Assembly: GCA_025465465.1 (NCBI GenBank)
Contig: JAODND010000043.1
Location: forward strand, 1-55,297
Source of the DNA: Frankiales bacterium
GTDB lineage: Bacteria > Actinomycetota > Actinomycetes > Mycobacteriales > SCTD01
Direction of reading: 5' to 3'
Length of the DNA stretch: 55,297 bases
In this document: positions 9,024-18,084 of the stretch, piece by piece
Layout of the letters: each line of letters begins with the position of its first letter
Numbering within the stretch: the stretch's first letter is position 1
Notes under the pieces: model-generated
What the model was told of the DNA's origin: nothing
The model's database searches: none
Seen by the model: the letters and a program-made list of their open reading frames with translations, nothing else
Position numbers and translations under genes: made by a program

Positions 9024-9761
9024 CTATCTCAGGTGGACCACGTCCCCGGCTGCATAAGGGCTTCCGTCGACGACGAGTCGGCCGTCGTCGTCGATGGCTT
9101 GCGCCATCCCCGTGACCGACCGGCCGCCTGGCAGCTCCAGCCGCACCGCACGACCCAGCGTGCTGCACAGTGCCCGGTACGACGACCGCGTGTCGTCGCC
9201 GAGGGCGTCGGCGATGCCCCGCAGCAGCGCTCTCAGGACGGTGTCACGATCGGTGGTGGTCGCTCCCTCGAGGACCAGCGACGTTGCTTCGGGCACCGGT
9301 AGCTCGTCACGCCGCGTCGTGACGTTGAGCCCGATGCCGAGGACCACGGCACCATCCACGGCCTCGGCGAGCATCCCGCAGACCTTCCTGTCCGCGATGA
9401 GCAGATCGTTGGGCCACTTGAGGACGGCGTCGACCTCGCACTGCCGGCGCAGGGCCTGCGCGACACCCACCCCGGCGAGCAGCGGCACCCAGCTGAGCGG
9501 GCCGCTCGGGCGGACGAGGACGCTGAACGTGAGCCCGGCGCGCGCCGGGCTGGCCCAGGTCCGGTCGAGCCGGCCGCGGCCCTGCGTCTGCTCCTCCGCG
9601 ACGACCACGAGGCCGTGCGCGTCGCCGGCCCGGGCCCGCTCCGCGACCACCGCGTTGGTGGAGCCGGTCGATTCGAGCACCTCGACGCGGTAGCCGTCGG
9701 GCTCCAGCGCGCGGGTCAGCGCATCGCCTCGCAGCGGCGGGCGGTCGAGGTCGCCGTACAT
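9024..9761 (-). CDS. birA: Biotin-[acetyl-CoA-carboxylase] ligase
   Basis: 245 residues without an N-terminal DNA-binding domain, so a monofunctional ligase. Motifs are ESTGSTN (residues about 24-30), the adenylate loop QGRGRLDRTW, KWPNDLL and KVCGMLAE. It attaches biotin to the lysine of the carboxylase carrier domain, which here is encoded at 13492-15231. It diverges from the carboxylase beta gene across 31 bases, so ligase and substrate are neighbours. ATG 9761 was chosen as the last methionine before the conserved region. Confidence 0.92.
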   Translation of the reverse strand: MYGDLDRPPLRGDALTRALEPDGYRVEVLESTGSTNAVVAERARAGDAHGLVVVAEEQTQGRGRLDRTWASPARAGLTFSVLVRPSGPLSWVPLLAGVGVAQALRRQCEVDAVLKWPNDLLIADRKVCGMLAEAVDGAVVLGIGLNVTTRRDELPVPEATSLVLEGATTTDRDTVLRALLRGIADALGDDTRSSYRALCSTLGRAVRLELPGGRSVTGMAQAIDDDGRLVVDGSPYAAGDVVHLR

Positions 9762-9779
9762 GCCTGCATAGTGCCCCGA

Positions 9780-9785
9780 TAGCCT
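9780..9785 (+). promoter_or_regulatory. -10 box of the carboxylase beta-epsilon operon
   Basis: TAGCCT lies 7 bases before GTG 9793 and there is no Shine-Dalgarno sequence, indicating a leaderless transcript. Confidence 0.55.
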
Positions 9786-9792
9786 CTCCCGC

Positions 9793-11385
9793 GTGACGGC
9801 AGAGCGCTTTGAGGACAACGGCCCGGACATCCACACGACAGCCGGCAAGCTCCAGGAGCTGCAGGCCCGCGTCGAGAAGTCCCTCCACCCGGGCTCGGAG
9901 GCGGCGCTGGAGAAGCGGCACGCCAAGGGGCAGCAGACGGCGCGTGAGCGCATCGAGGCGTTCCTCGACCCAGGCTCGTTCACCGAGACCGACGCCCTCG
10001 CGCGGCACCGCGCCCGCGACTTCGGGCTGGAGAAGAACCGGCCCATCGGCGACGGCGTCATCACCGGCTTCGGCACGGTGGACGGCCGCCCGGTCTGCAT
10101 CTTCAGCCAGGACGCGATGGTCTTCGGCGGTGCCCTCGGCGAGGTCTACGGCGAGAAGATCGTGAAGGTCATGGACCTCGCGCTCAAGACCGGCTGCCCG
10201 GTCGTCGGGATCAACGAGGGCTCCGGCGCCCGGATCCAGGAGGGGATCATGGGCCTGGCGCTGTACGGCGACATCTTCTACCGCAACGTCATGGCGTCGG
10301 GCGTCGTCCCGCAGATCTCGCTCATCCTCGGCAACTGCGCCGGCGGGCACGTCTACAGCCCGGCCCTCACCGACTTCAACCTCATGGTCGACGGGGCCAG
10401 CGCGATGATGATCACCGGTCCGGACGTCATCAAGACCGTCACCGGCGAGGACATCTCGATCGAGGATCTCGGTGGAGCGCGGGCGCACAACTCCAAGAGC
10501 GGGGTCGCGCACTTCATGAGCCAGGACGAGGAGGAGGCCCTCGAGCTGGCCAAGACGCTGCTGTCCTACCTGCCGTCCAACAACCTGTCCGAGCCGCCGG
10601 TCTTCGACGGCCCTGACGTGCTGGAGGAAGAGCTGCTGACGTCGCTGAACAGCTTCATCCCGGACAGCAACAACGCGCCGTACGACATGCACACGGTCAT
10701 CGAGGCGGTCATCGACGACGGCGACTTCCTCGAGGTGCAGCAGCTCTGGGCACCGAACATCATCGTCGGCTTCGGTCGCATCGAGGGCCGGTCGGTCGGC
10801 GTCGTCGGCAACAACCCGATGCAGTTCGCGGGCACCCTCGACATCGATGCGTCGGAGAAGGCGTCCCGGTTCGTGCGCACCTGCGACGCCTTCAACATCC
10901 CGATCCTGACCTTCTGCGACGTGCCGGGCTTCCTGCCGGGCGTCGGCCAGGAGCACGCCGGGATCATCCGGCGCGGGGCCAAGCTGCTGTACGCGTACTC
11001 CGAGGCGACCGTCCCCAAGGTCACCGTCATCACGCGGAAGGCCTACGGCGGCGCCTACGTCGTGATGGGCTCCAAGCACCTCGGCGCCGACGTCAACCTG
11101 GCATGGCCGACGGCCCAGATCGCCGTCGTGGGTGCGCAGGGCGCGGTCAACATCGTGCGCCGCAAGGACATCGCGGCGGCCGACGACCCCGAGGCCGCGC
11201 GAGCCGCGTTCATCACGGAGTACGAGGACACCTTCGCCAACCCCTACATCGCCGCCGAGCGCGGCTTCGTCGACGCGGTCATCGAGCCGGCGCAGACCCG
11301 CCTCGAGATCGCCAAGGCACTGCGGCTGTTGAAGAACAAGCGCGAGACGCTGCCGCCCAAGAAGCACGGAAACATCCCGCTCTGA
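9793..11385 (+). CDS. Acyl-CoA carboxylase beta subunit (propionyl-CoA carboxylase-type)
   Basis: 530 residues of carboxyltransferase. The N-terminal half has [11 protein letters not shown], the acyl-CoA pocket [12 protein letters not shown] and [13 protein letters not shown]; the C-terminal half has [11 protein letters not shown] and [13 protein letters not shown]. The length and the FDVPG/AGG motifs match the AccD5/PccB group that carboxylates propionyl-CoA (and acetyl-CoA) using the biotinylated alpha chain. It overlaps the epsilon gene by 1 base. Propionyl-CoA is a product of steroid breakdown, so the enzyme likely drains it to methylmalonyl-CoA. Exact acyl specificity is inferred. Confidence 0.9.
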   Translation: MTAERFEDNGPDIHTTAGKLQELQARVEKSLHPGSEAALEKRHAKGQQTARERIEAFLDPGSFTETDALARHRARDFGLEKNRPIGDGVITGFGTVDGRPVCIFSQDAMVFGGALGEVYGEKIVKVMDLALKTGCPVVGINEGSGARIQEGIMGLALYGDIFYRNVMASGVVPQISLILGNCAGGHVYSPALTDFNLMVDGASAMMITGPDVIKTVTGEDISIEDLGGARAHNSKSGVAHFMSQDEEEALELAKTLLSYLPSNNLSEPPVFDGPDVLEEELLTSLNSFIPDSNNAPYDMHTVIEAVIDDGDFLEVQQLWAPNIIVGFGRIEGRSVGVVGNNPMQFAGTLDIDASEKASRFVRTCDAFNIPILTFCDVPGFLPGVGQEHAGIIRRGAKLLYAYSEATVPKVTVITRKAYGGAYVVMGSKHLGADVNLAWPTAQIAVVGAQGAVNIVRRKDIAAADDPEAARAAFITEYEDTFANPYIAAERGFVDAVIEPAQTRLEIAKALRLLKNKRETLPPKKHGNIPL

Positions 11386-11582
11386 TGACGACCTTGCGGG
11401 TGGTGCGCGGCGACGCGACCGCGGAGGAGCTGGCGGCCGTGGTGGCGCTGCTCGCCGCGTCCGGCGGCAGCCCTGTCGAGGAACCAGCGGCGGTTCCCTC
11501 GCGCTGGGCCCGACCTCAGCTGCGCGCCCCGTTGGCGGCACCCGGTCCAGGCGCCTGGGTGGCCAGCGGGCTGCGTCTGTAG
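11385..11582 (+). CDS. Acyl-CoA carboxylase epsilon subunit
   Basis: A 65-residue protein whose ATG shares one base with the beta-subunit stop (TGATG). It has the epsilon-family opening (hydrophobic strand, RGDAT, then EELAAVVALLAA) and a Trp-containing tail. In actinomycetes epsilon subunits bridge and activate the alpha-beta carboxylase complex. The position directly behind the beta gene is the normal arrangement and supports the call more strongly than the short sequence does alone. Confidence 0.85.
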   Translation: MTTLRVVRGDATAEELAAVVALLAASGGSPVEEPAAVPSRWARPQLRAPLAAPGPGAWVASGLRL

Positions 11583-11583
11583 G

Positions 11584-12771
11584 TCAGAACCCCGCCTGGC
11601 CGGACACGATGCGTGGGACCCCGTAGGCGTCGCACACCGTGGTCGTGAACACCAGCGTGTGGTAGCTCCCGCTGAAGGCCAGCGGTTGGCCCATCGCGTT
11701 GCTCGTCTGGTCCTGGGTCATGTGCAGCGACGTCGGGACCAGCGCCGCCCCTGCGTGGCACTCGACTGAGCCCGCGTCACCGGCGTAGATCTCCTGGTCA
11801 TCGACCTTCACGTGGATCGAGCCGACCTGCTGCGGTCCGCTCAGGGGCTTCGGCTGGTTGCCCGGCTCCGCACCCCACAGCTGGTAGGCCTGGCCGTCGA
11901 CGGTCACCGTGTAGCTGACACTGCTGCTCGTGGACTTCGTGACCGTGACGACCACCGACACGGCCGTCCCGCTGTTCGCCCGCAGCGCCACCATCGAGGT
12001 GCCGTCCCATCGCCAGGCCGAGAAGGCACGGCCCTGAGGGCAGCAGTCGAGATCGTCAGCGCGGTAGTAGGACTCGGGCACAGTGAGCACCCCGTCCTTC
12101 ACGGTCGGGGCGCCGAGCAGGGTCGTGATCACCGTCGAGGTCCGCTGGGCGGTGACGACACCGAGTACATGCAGCCCGCCCTTCCCGGAGAGCACGACGA
12201 GGCTGTTCTCGATGACGCCGGGCCCGCCGCCGTTGTTGTCGCACGACAGCGGCAGCAGGGCGTCGTCGCTGCCGTCGAGGGCACCTGGGTACGCCCGCCT
12301 GGGCCCGTCGATGGCCTGCCAGCTGATCTTGACGAGCTTCGGCCCGCTGGTCGTGGGGTCGTCGGGGTAGCCGCGTGGGTCCGCGACCTTCGCGGTGCCG
12401 TCGTGCAGCGCTACGGGATCGCTGAGCCCACAGACCGCGCCGGGGACGGTGACGTTCGCGAAGTCGACGCCGGCGAGGTTCACGTCCGACGCGCGCGTCG
12501 GCGCGGTCGTGCCGGTCGGGGTCGGATCGCTGGTCGGCTCCGCGGTCGAGGTCGGCGACGTCGCAGGTGGCCCGACAACCGAGCCCGGACCTCCGGCGGC
12601 AGCGAGCGCGAACCCGCCACCAGTGACCAGGACGACGACCGCTGTCCCCACGTACAGGACCCGGGCACGCACCTGGCGCCGACGTCCACGGGCGCGGACG
12701 TCGGCGGCATCGGGGACGATCGACAGCCGGGCAGCGTCGCGGAGCGCGTCGAACGGGTCGAACTCAGCCAT
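11584..12771 (-). CDS. Membrane-anchored partner of the ECF sigma factor (putative anti-sigma-like)
   Basis: 395 residues: a short cytoplasmic N-terminus (about 35 residues, Arg-rich before the membrane), one membrane helix at about 38-58, a Pro/Thr/Ser-rich linker, then an extracytoplasmic domain of about 280 residues with several cysteines that I do not recognise. Its ATG lies 8 bases inside the end of the sigma factor gene, so the two are co-translated. That layout is typical of anti-sigma or sensor proteins, but no zinc anti-sigma motif (HxxxCxxC) is present. Role inferred from position only. Confidence 0.6.
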   Translation of the reverse strand: MAEFDPFDALRDAARLSIVPDAADVRARGRRRQVRARVLYVGTAVVVLVTGGGFALAAAGGPGSVVGPPATSPTSTAEPTSDPTPTGTTAPTRASDVNLAGVDFANVTVPGAVCGLSDPVALHDGTAKVADPRGYPDDPTTSGPKLVKISWQAIDGPRRAYPGALDGSDDALLPLSCDNNGGGPGVIENSLVVLSGKGGLHVLGVVTAQRTSTVITTLLGAPTVKDGVLTVPESYYRADDLDCCPQGRAFSAWRWDGTSMVALRANSGTAVSVVVTVTKSTSSSVSYTVTVDGQAYQLWGAEPGNQPKPLSGPQQVGSIHVKVDDQEIYAGDAGSVECHAGAALVPTSLHMTQDQTSNAMGQPLAFSGSYHTLVFTTTVCDAYGVPRIVSGQAGF

Positions 12772-13252
12772 GGGATGTCTCCAGGTCGTCACGGAGCAAC
12801 TCGGCAAGGGCGGCGCGGCCGCGCGACAGGCGAGCCTTCACGGTCCCCTCGGGCGCACCCGTCTCGCGAGCGACCTCGGCAACGGACAGGTCGCCGAGAT
12901 GATGGAGGATGAGCGCCTGGCGCTGGGCCTCGGGAAGTCTCCGGAGAGCCGCCACGAGTGCCACGGCGTCCGGCGAGGGCCCGGCGAGCGACTCCGTCGT
13001 CGGGTTGTCGCGGTGCAGGCGCAAGCCGTGCTGGGCGCGTCGCCACCGGCTGCGGGCCAGGCGGAAGGCGACAACCCGCACCCACGCGAGAGGGGCGTCG
13101 AGCTCCCGCACGCTCGACCACTTCTGCCAGGCTCGCGCGTATGCCTCCTGCAGGCAGTCCTGGGCCTCGGCCCAGTCTCCTGTCAGGCCGTACAGCTGAG
13201 GGAGCAGGCTCCGCGACGTCGCCACGTAGAACGCGTCGAAGTCGTCGTCCAC
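12764..13252 (-). CDS. ECF RNA polymerase sigma factor (SigE-family type)
   Basis: 162 residues. Region 2 is represented by FDAFYVATSRSLL through the DCLQEAYARAWQKW segment, and region 4 by LPEAQRQALILHHLGDLSVAEVA with the GTVKARLSRGR helix-turn-helix. It directs RNA polymerase to its own promoters. The GTG start at 13252 has AGGAGG seven bases upstream. Translationally coupled to the membrane protein downstream. The cognate promoter sequence was not identified. Confidence 0.87.
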   Translation of the reverse strand: MDDDFDAFYVATSRSLLPQLYGLTGDWAEAQDCLQEAYARAWQKWSSVRELDAPLAWVRVVAFRLARSRWRRAQHGLRLHRDNPTTESLAGPSPDAVALVAALRRLPEAQRQALILHHLGDLSVAEVARETGAPEGTVKARLSRGRAALAELLRDDLETSHG

Positions 13253-13457
13253 CGGTCTCCCTCCTGAACGGGGCGTTGTACCGCCTACCGACAAGACCCG
13301 CGGCCGAGGAGTCTGGTTGCATCCGAGGCGAACGAATCCTTGCGGAGCGAGATCGGCACGGGGCGAGAACCCACCCAGCCGGCGGCGCCACGTGATCCTG
13401 CTCGCGAGCACCTTCCCACGAACTGCCCTCCCCCGGGGGTCCGATCGTCGTCATCGA

Positions 13458-13463
13458 TAGGCT
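13458..13463 (+). promoter_or_regulatory. -10 box of the carboxylase alpha gene
   Basis: TAGGCT, followed by a short leader and a clear ribosome site AAGGAG (13482-13487) before GTG 13492. Unlike most promoters here this one would give a leadered mRNA. The 239-base gap 13253-13491 holds this promoter and that of the sigma factor; I saw no gene in it. Confidence 0.5.
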
Positions 13464-13491
13464 TCCGTGACGCCCCGTACGAAGGAGTGAA

Positions 13492-15231
13492 GTGCGCAAG
13501 GTCCTCATCGCCAACCGCGGCGAGATCGCCGTCCGTGTCGCCCGCGCCTGCAAGGACGCCGGCTACACCTCCGTCGCGGTCTATGCCGAGCCCGACCTCG
13601 ACGCTCTGCACGTGCGCGTGGCCGACGAGGCCTACGCGCTCGGGGGCACGACACCCGCTGACTCCTACCTGCGCATCGACAAGGTCCTCTCGGCCCTGAA
13701 GGACTCCGGGGCCGACGCCGTACACCCCGGCTATGGCTTCCTCTCCGAGAACGCCGAGTTCGCGCAGGCAGTCATCGACGCCGGTGCCACCTGGATCGGT
13801 CCATCCCCCGACGCCATCGCGGCCCTCGGCGACAAGACCACCGCCCGCCACATCGCCCTGAAGATCGGTGCCCCCCTGGTGCCCGGAACGGCCGACCCCG
13901 TGAAGGGCGTCGATGAGGTACTCGCCTTCGTCGACGAGCACGGCCTTCCGGTGGCCATCAAAGCGGCCTTCGGCGGCGGTGGCCGAGGCCTGAAGATCGC
14001 CCGTACCAAGGACGAGGTGCCGGAGCTGTACGAGTCGGCGGTCCGCGAGGCGGTCGCCGCCTTCGGGCGCGGCGAGTGCTTCGTGGAGCGCTACCTCGAC
14101 AAGCCGCGGCACGTCGAGACGCAGGTGCTGGCCGACACCCACGGCAACGTGGTGGTCGTCAGCACCCGCGACTGCTCGCTGCAGCGCCGCTACCAGAAGG
14201 TCGTCGAGGAGGCGCCCGCGCCGTTCCTGACCCAGGCCCAGACCGACCAGCTGTACCAGGCGTCCAAGGACATCATCAGGGAGGCCGGATACGTCGGGGC
14301 GGGCACCTGCGAGTTCCTGGTCGCCGCCGACGGCCTCATCTCGTTCCTCGAGGTCAACACCCGGCTGCAGGTCGAGCACCCGGTGACCGAGGAGGTCACC
14401 GGCGTCGACCTGGTGCGCGAGCAGTTCCGCATCGCCGAGGGCGAGGAGCTGACCTTCACCGACCCGGTGGCACGTGGTCACTCCTTCGAGTTCCGCATCA
14501 ACGGCGAGGACCCCGGCCGCGGCTTCCTGCCCGCACCCGGCACCGTGACGACGTTCGTCCCGCCGCTCGGCCCGGGCGTCCGGGTCGACACCGGCGTCGA
14601 GTCGGGCTCGGTCATCGGCGGCGCGTTCGACTCGCTGCTCGCCAAGCTCATCGTCACCGGCGCCACCCGCCAGGAGGCTCTCGAGCGGTCGAAGCGGGCG
14701 CTCGACGAGATGACGGTCGATGGCATGGCGACCCTCATCCCGTTCCACCGCAAGGTCGTGACCGACCCGGCGTTCACGAGCGAGCCGTTCACCGTGCACA
14801 ACCGCTGGATCGAGACGGAGTTCGACAACGACCTCGAGCCCTACGGCGGGGCGGCCGGCGCCGAGGAAGAGGCCGGCCCGCGCGAGACGGTCGTCGTCGA
14901 GGTGGGCGGCAAGCGCCTCGAGGTCTCGTTGCCGTCGGGCTTCGGTGGGGGCGCTCCCGCGACCAAGGGACCGGCCAAGCGCAAGGCAGCCGGGAAGGCA
15001 GGGGCTGCTGCTTCCGGCGACTCGCTGACGTCCCCGATGCAGGGCACCATCGTCAAGGTGGCCGTCGAGGACGGCGCTCAGGTCGAGGCGGGCGATCTCA
15101 TCGTCGTGCTCGAGGCCATGAAGATGGAGCAGCCGCTCAACGCCCACAAGGCCGGCACCGTCAGCGGCCTGTCGGCAGCAGTCGGCGAGGTCGTCACAGC
15201 CGGCGCCACCCTCTGCGCCATCAAGGACTGA
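13492..15231 (+). CDS. Acyl-CoA carboxylase alpha subunit (biotin carboxylase plus biotin carrier)
   Basis: 579 residues. An N-terminal biotin carboxylase ([23 protein letters not shown], the ATP-grasp glycine loop [23 protein letters not shown]) is followed by a linker of low complexity and a C-terminal biotinyl domain with EAMKM, biotin on Lys544. It carboxylates its own biotin and passes CO2 to the beta subunit. The AccA3-like architecture lets one alpha serve several beta subunits. The start is GTG with a strong Shine-Dalgarno. Modified by BirA encoded 4 kb upstream. Confidence 0.93.
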   Translation: MRKVLIANRGEIAVRVARACKDAGYTSVAVYAEPDLDALHVRVADEAYALGGTTPADSYLRIDKVLSALKDSGADAVHPGYGFLSENAEFAQAVIDAGATWIGPSPDAIAALGDKTTARHIALKIGAPLVPGTADPVKGVDEVLAFVDEHGLPVAIKAAFGGGGRGLKIARTKDEVPELYESAVREAVAAFGRGECFVERYLDKPRHVETQVLADTHGNVVVVSTRDCSLQRRYQKVVEEAPAPFLTQAQTDQLYQASKDIIREAGYVGAGTCEFLVAADGLISFLEVNTRLQVEHPVTEEVTGVDLVREQFRIAEGEELTFTDPVARGHSFEFRINGEDPGRGFLPAPGTVTTFVPPLGPGVRVDTGVESGSVIGGAFDSLLAKLIVTGATRQEALERSKRALDEMTVDGMATLIPFHRKVVTDPAFTSEPFTVHNRWIETEFDNDLEPYGGAAGAEEEAGPRETVVVEVGGKRLEVSLPSGFGGGAPATKGPAKRKAAGKAGAAASGDSLTSPMQGTIVKVAVEDGAQVEAGDLIVVLEAMKMEQPLNAHKAGTVSGLSAAVGEVVTAGATLCAIKD

Positions 15232-15247
15232 CCCCCTCCCGCGTGGG

Positions 15248-16606
15248 TCAGGCCTCGTGGAGCATGAGCTGGCGGGCCGCCTCGGTGAGGGAGCCCGACA
15301 GCGAGGGGTAGATCGAGAAGGTGTGGGCGAACTGGTCCACGGTGAGCCCGTGCTGCACTGCGAGCGAGACCGACAAGATCAGCTCGGACGCGCGCGGGGC
15401 GACGACCACCCCGCCCAGGATCGAGCCTGAGCCCGGGCGGCAGAACAGCTTCACGAAGCCGTCGGTGAGGCCCTGCATCTTGGCCCGGGCGTTGGTCGCG
15501 AGCGGCAGCTTGATCGCGGTCGCGGCGATGAGACCGTCGTCGACCTGCCGCTGCGTGACGCCGACCGAGGCGACCTCGGGGTCGGTGAAGACGTTGGCCG
15601 AGACGGTGCCGAGCCGCAGCGGCGCGACGGCCTCGCCGAGGGCGTGCCACATCGCGATCCGGCCCTGCATGGCTGCCACCGAGGCCAGCATGAGCACGCC
15701 GGTGACATCGCCGGCCGCATAGACCCCGTCGGCGGTCGTGCGTGACACCCGGTCGACCTTGATGAAGCCGCCGTCGTCGACCTGCACGTCAGCCTCCTCG
15801 AGGCCGAGGTCACCGGTGTTGGGCACCGAGCCGACCGTCATGAGGCAGTGCGAGGCCGAGACCGAGGACCCGTCGACAAGCTTGACGAGCACACCGTCTG
15901 CGGTGCGCTCGACCTCGGCAGCGCGACCGCGCAGGACCCGCATGCCGTTGCGGACGAAGACCTGCTGCAGCTGCTCGGCCGCGTCGGGGTCCTCGGACGG
16001 CAGCACCCGGTCACGCGAGCTGACGAGCGTGACCTGGCAGCCCATCGCGAGGTAGGCACTGGCGAACTCCGCTCCGGTGACACCCGAGCCCACGACGACG
16101 AGGTGGGTGGGGAGCTCGGGCAGGTCGTAGAGATGGCGCCAGTCCAGGATGCGCGCGCCATCAGGCTCGGCGCCCGCGACGACGCGCGGCCTGGCTCCGG
16201 TCGCGAGCAGCACCACGTCGGCGGTGATCGTCTGGTCGCCGACCTGGACCTTTCGGCCTGGCAGCAGCCGGGCGGCGCCGTGCAGGATCGAGACCCCGTG
16301 GCGCACGAGGTTGGACGCGATGTCGTTGCTCTGCGCCAGCGCGAGCGCCTTGACGCGGGCGTGCACCTCGGCGACCTGCACGGTCACGGTGCCTTCGCCG
16401 TGCACGCCCACCCGGTCGGCCTGCGACAGCGTCGTCATCGCCTCGCTGGTGGCGATGAACGTCTTGCTCGGCACGCAGTCGGCGAGCACGCACATGCCGC
16501 CCACCCCGTCCCGGTCGACGAGCGTCACCTCGGCGCCGAGCTGCACAGCCACCAGCGCGGCCTCGTACCCAGCAGGTCCCCCACCGATGATGGCGATTCG
16601 CGTCAC
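15248..16606 (-). CDS. LpdA-like flavoprotein disulfide reductase (probable NAD(P)H-quinone reductase)
   Basis: 452 residues with the FAD motif IIGGGPAGYEA, a CxxxxC redox pair at Cys39/Cys44 (GGMCVLADCVPSK) and the NAD motif VVVGSGVTGAEFA. In true dihydrolipoamide dehydrogenases the C-terminal HPTLSE supplies the His-Glu proton relay; here the matching segment reads YPSLSG (Tyr433, Gly438), as in mycobacterial LpdA, which reduces quinones rather than lipoamide. So the annotation 'dihydrolipoyl dehydrogenase' would probably be wrong. GTG start at 16606. It converges with the carboxylase alpha gene. Confidence 0.85.
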   Translation of the reverse strand: MTRIAIIGGGPAGYEAALVAVQLGAEVTLVDRDGVGGMCVLADCVPSKTFIATSEAMTTLSQADRVGVHGEGTVTVQVAEVHARVKALALAQSNDIASNLVRHGVSILHGAARLLPGRKVQVGDQTITADVVLLATGARPRVVAGAEPDGARILDWRHLYDLPELPTHLVVVGSGVTGAEFASAYLAMGCQVTLVSSRDRVLPSEDPDAAEQLQQVFVRNGMRVLRGRAAEVERTADGVLVKLVDGSSVSASHCLMTVGSVPNTGDLGLEEADVQVDDGGFIKVDRVSRTTADGVYAAGDVTGVLMLASVAAMQGRIAMWHALGEAVAPLRLGTVSANVFTDPEVASVGVTQRQVDDGLIAATAIKLPLATNARAKMQGLTDGFVKLFCRPGSGSILGGVVVAPRASELILSVSLAVQHGLTVDQFAHTFSIYPSLSGSLTEAARQLMLHEA

Positions 16607-16627
16607 GGAAGCATTGTCGCTGATCGC

Positions 16628-16633
16628 TAGGCT
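16628..16633 (+). promoter_or_regulatory. -10 box, leaderless
   Basis: TAGGCT lies 7 bases before GTG 16641, with no ribosome site between. Confidence 0.5.
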
Positions 16634-16640
16634 GCCGCGC

Positions 16641-17093
16641 GTGGCCCTGTACGCCGCTTACGGCAGCAACATGGACCCGTCGCAGATGCGCGAGCGGTGT
16701 CCGCACTCGCCTGCCTCCGGTACGGGCTGGGTCGAGGGCTGGCGCCTGACCTTCGGCGGCGAGGACCTGGGCTGGGAGGGCTCGCTGGCGACCATCGCCG
16801 AGGCGCCAGGGGAGCACGTCTACGTGAGCCTGTACGACGTCACCCCCCTGGACGAGAAGGTGCTCGACGCGTGGGAGGGCGCCGACAACGGCCTCTACCG
16901 CAAGGTGCGCATCCGGGTGGCCCTGCTCGAGGGTGACCGGGTGGCGTGGACCTACATCCTGGACGGCTTCGAGGGCGGCCTGCCGTCTGCCCGTTACCTC
17001 GGCGTCCTGGCCGATGCCGCCGAGACCGCGGGTGCCCCCGACGACTACGTGTCCGAGATCCGCAACCGTCCCTGTCGGTCCACCGGCTCCTGA
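16641..17093 (+). CDS. Gamma-glutamylcyclotransferase-like protein
   Basis: 150 residues. The N-terminal YAAYGSN is the substrate-loop YGSN motif of the GGCT/AIG2 fold, and the conserved acidic residue follows in the LDAWEGAD segment. Family members cyclise gamma-glutamyl amines or peptides to 5-oxoproline, but substrates vary and cannot be read from sequence. It is cytoplasmic. The 3' end overlaps the convergent EamA transporter gene by 49 bases. Confidence 0.78.
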   Translation: MALYAAYGSNMDPSQMRERCPHSPASGTGWVEGWRLTFGGEDLGWEGSLATIAEAPGEHVYVSLYDVTPLDEKVLDAWEGADNGLYRKVRIRVALLEGDRVAWTYILDGFEGGLPSARYLGVLADAAETAGAPDDYVSEIRNRPCRSTGS

Positions 17094-18049
17094 GCCACGC
17101 CGCCCACCGTCGTCGTGGGCAGCGCCGTCGGCGCGGCGCTCGGCTCTGCGCCCTCCAGACGCTGACCCCCGCCCTCCTGCGACACCACCACGACCACCGC
17201 GACCACCGTGACCAGACCGCCGACGACGGAGGTCACCGTGAGGTCCTCGCCACGGAACAGCGCTCCGAGCACGACCGCGACCACCGGGTTGACGTAGGCA
17301 TAGGTCGCCACCGTGCTCACCGGTGCCGTTCCCAGCAGCCAGGAGTACGCCGTGAAGGCGACGATCGACCCGAACACGACGAGGTACCCCAGCCCCACCA
17401 GGCTGGCACTCGTCACGTGCGAGGTCGGCAAGCGCTCACCCGCCACCAGCCCAGCGATGAGGAAGCCCAGCGAGCCGCCAAGCATCTCGCCGAGGGTCGT
17501 CACGAGCGGATCCGACGGGAGGTCGAGTCGCGTCGACAGCACCGACCCGAACGACCAGCAGAAGCTGCCCGCCAGCACCAGGCCCGCCGGTCCGAACGAG
17601 ACGCCGGACGGCCGGGTGCCCGGCAGCAGCAGGATGCCGAGCCCGACGAAGCCGATGAGCACACCGGTCACCGTCCTGCCGGCGGGCCGGTCGCGGCCGA
17701 GGACGCGGAACACCGCGACGTAGAGCGGCACGCCGGCGACCAGCAGCGCCGCCAGGCCCGACGGCAGCCCCCGCTCCTCCGCGACGGTGACGCCGCCGTT
17801 GCCACAGAGGAGCAGCAGCAGGCCGATGCCCGCGGCGCCCATCCACTGCCTGCGGGTGGCCCGGAGCGTGCGCCCGCGTCGTACCAGCAGGAAGGCCAGC
17901 AGCAGGATCGAGGCGATCGCGAAGCGCAGGAAGCCGGCGAGCAGCGGCGGGAACGACTCGACGACGTAGGCGATCGCGAGGTAGGTCGATCCCCACACCA
18001 CGTAGACGAGACCGAGGGCGGTCCAGGTCTTCCAGGGGGGCACCTCCAC
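17045..18049 (-). CDS. EamA/DMT family transporter
   Basis: About 334 residues with ten hydrophobic helices arranged as two EamA repeats; the first begins GLVYVVWGSTYLAIAY and the second SFCWSFGSVLSTRL. Inner-membrane exporters of this family move amino acids, metabolites or drugs. GTG 18049 is preferred, GTG 18043 is an alternative; both abut a palindrome at 18051-18065. The frame is open farther upstream but that stretch would overlap the divergent SDR gene. Confidence 0.83.
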   Translation of the reverse strand: MEVPPWKTWTALGLVYVVWGSTYLAIAYVVESFPPLLAGFLRFAIASILLLAFLLVRRGRTLRATRRQWMGAAGIGLLLLLCGNGGVTVAEERGLPSGLAALLVAGVPLYVAVFRVLGRDRPAGRTVTGVLIGFVGLGILLLPGTRPSGVSFGPAGLVLAGSFCWSFGSVLSTRLDLPSDPLVTTLGEMLGGSLGFLIAGLVAGERLPTSHVTSASLVGLGYLVVFGSIVAFTAYSWLLGTAPVSTVATYAYVNPVVAVVLGALFRGEDLTVTSVVGGLVTVVAVVVVVSQEGGGQRLEGAEPSAAPTALPTTTVGGVAQEPVDRQGRLRISDT

Positions 18050-18050
18050 A

Positions 18051-18065
18051 CCCTGCCAGGCAGGG
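18051..18065. promoter_or_regulatory. Perfect palindrome in the EamA/SDR divergent gap
   Basis: CCCTGCC-A-GGCAGGG, 7-bp arms around one base, lies in the 35-bp gap between the transporter and the SDR. Size and position suit a dimeric repressor site. No candidate regulator is adjacent. Confidence 0.4.
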
Positions 18066-18084
18066 CAAGTGCTTACATCGGCAG

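Noticed and set aside
13430..13440. CCCCCGGGGG palindrome upstream of the carboxylase alpha gene
   Set aside because: No loop and pure GC; expected by chance in such DNA.
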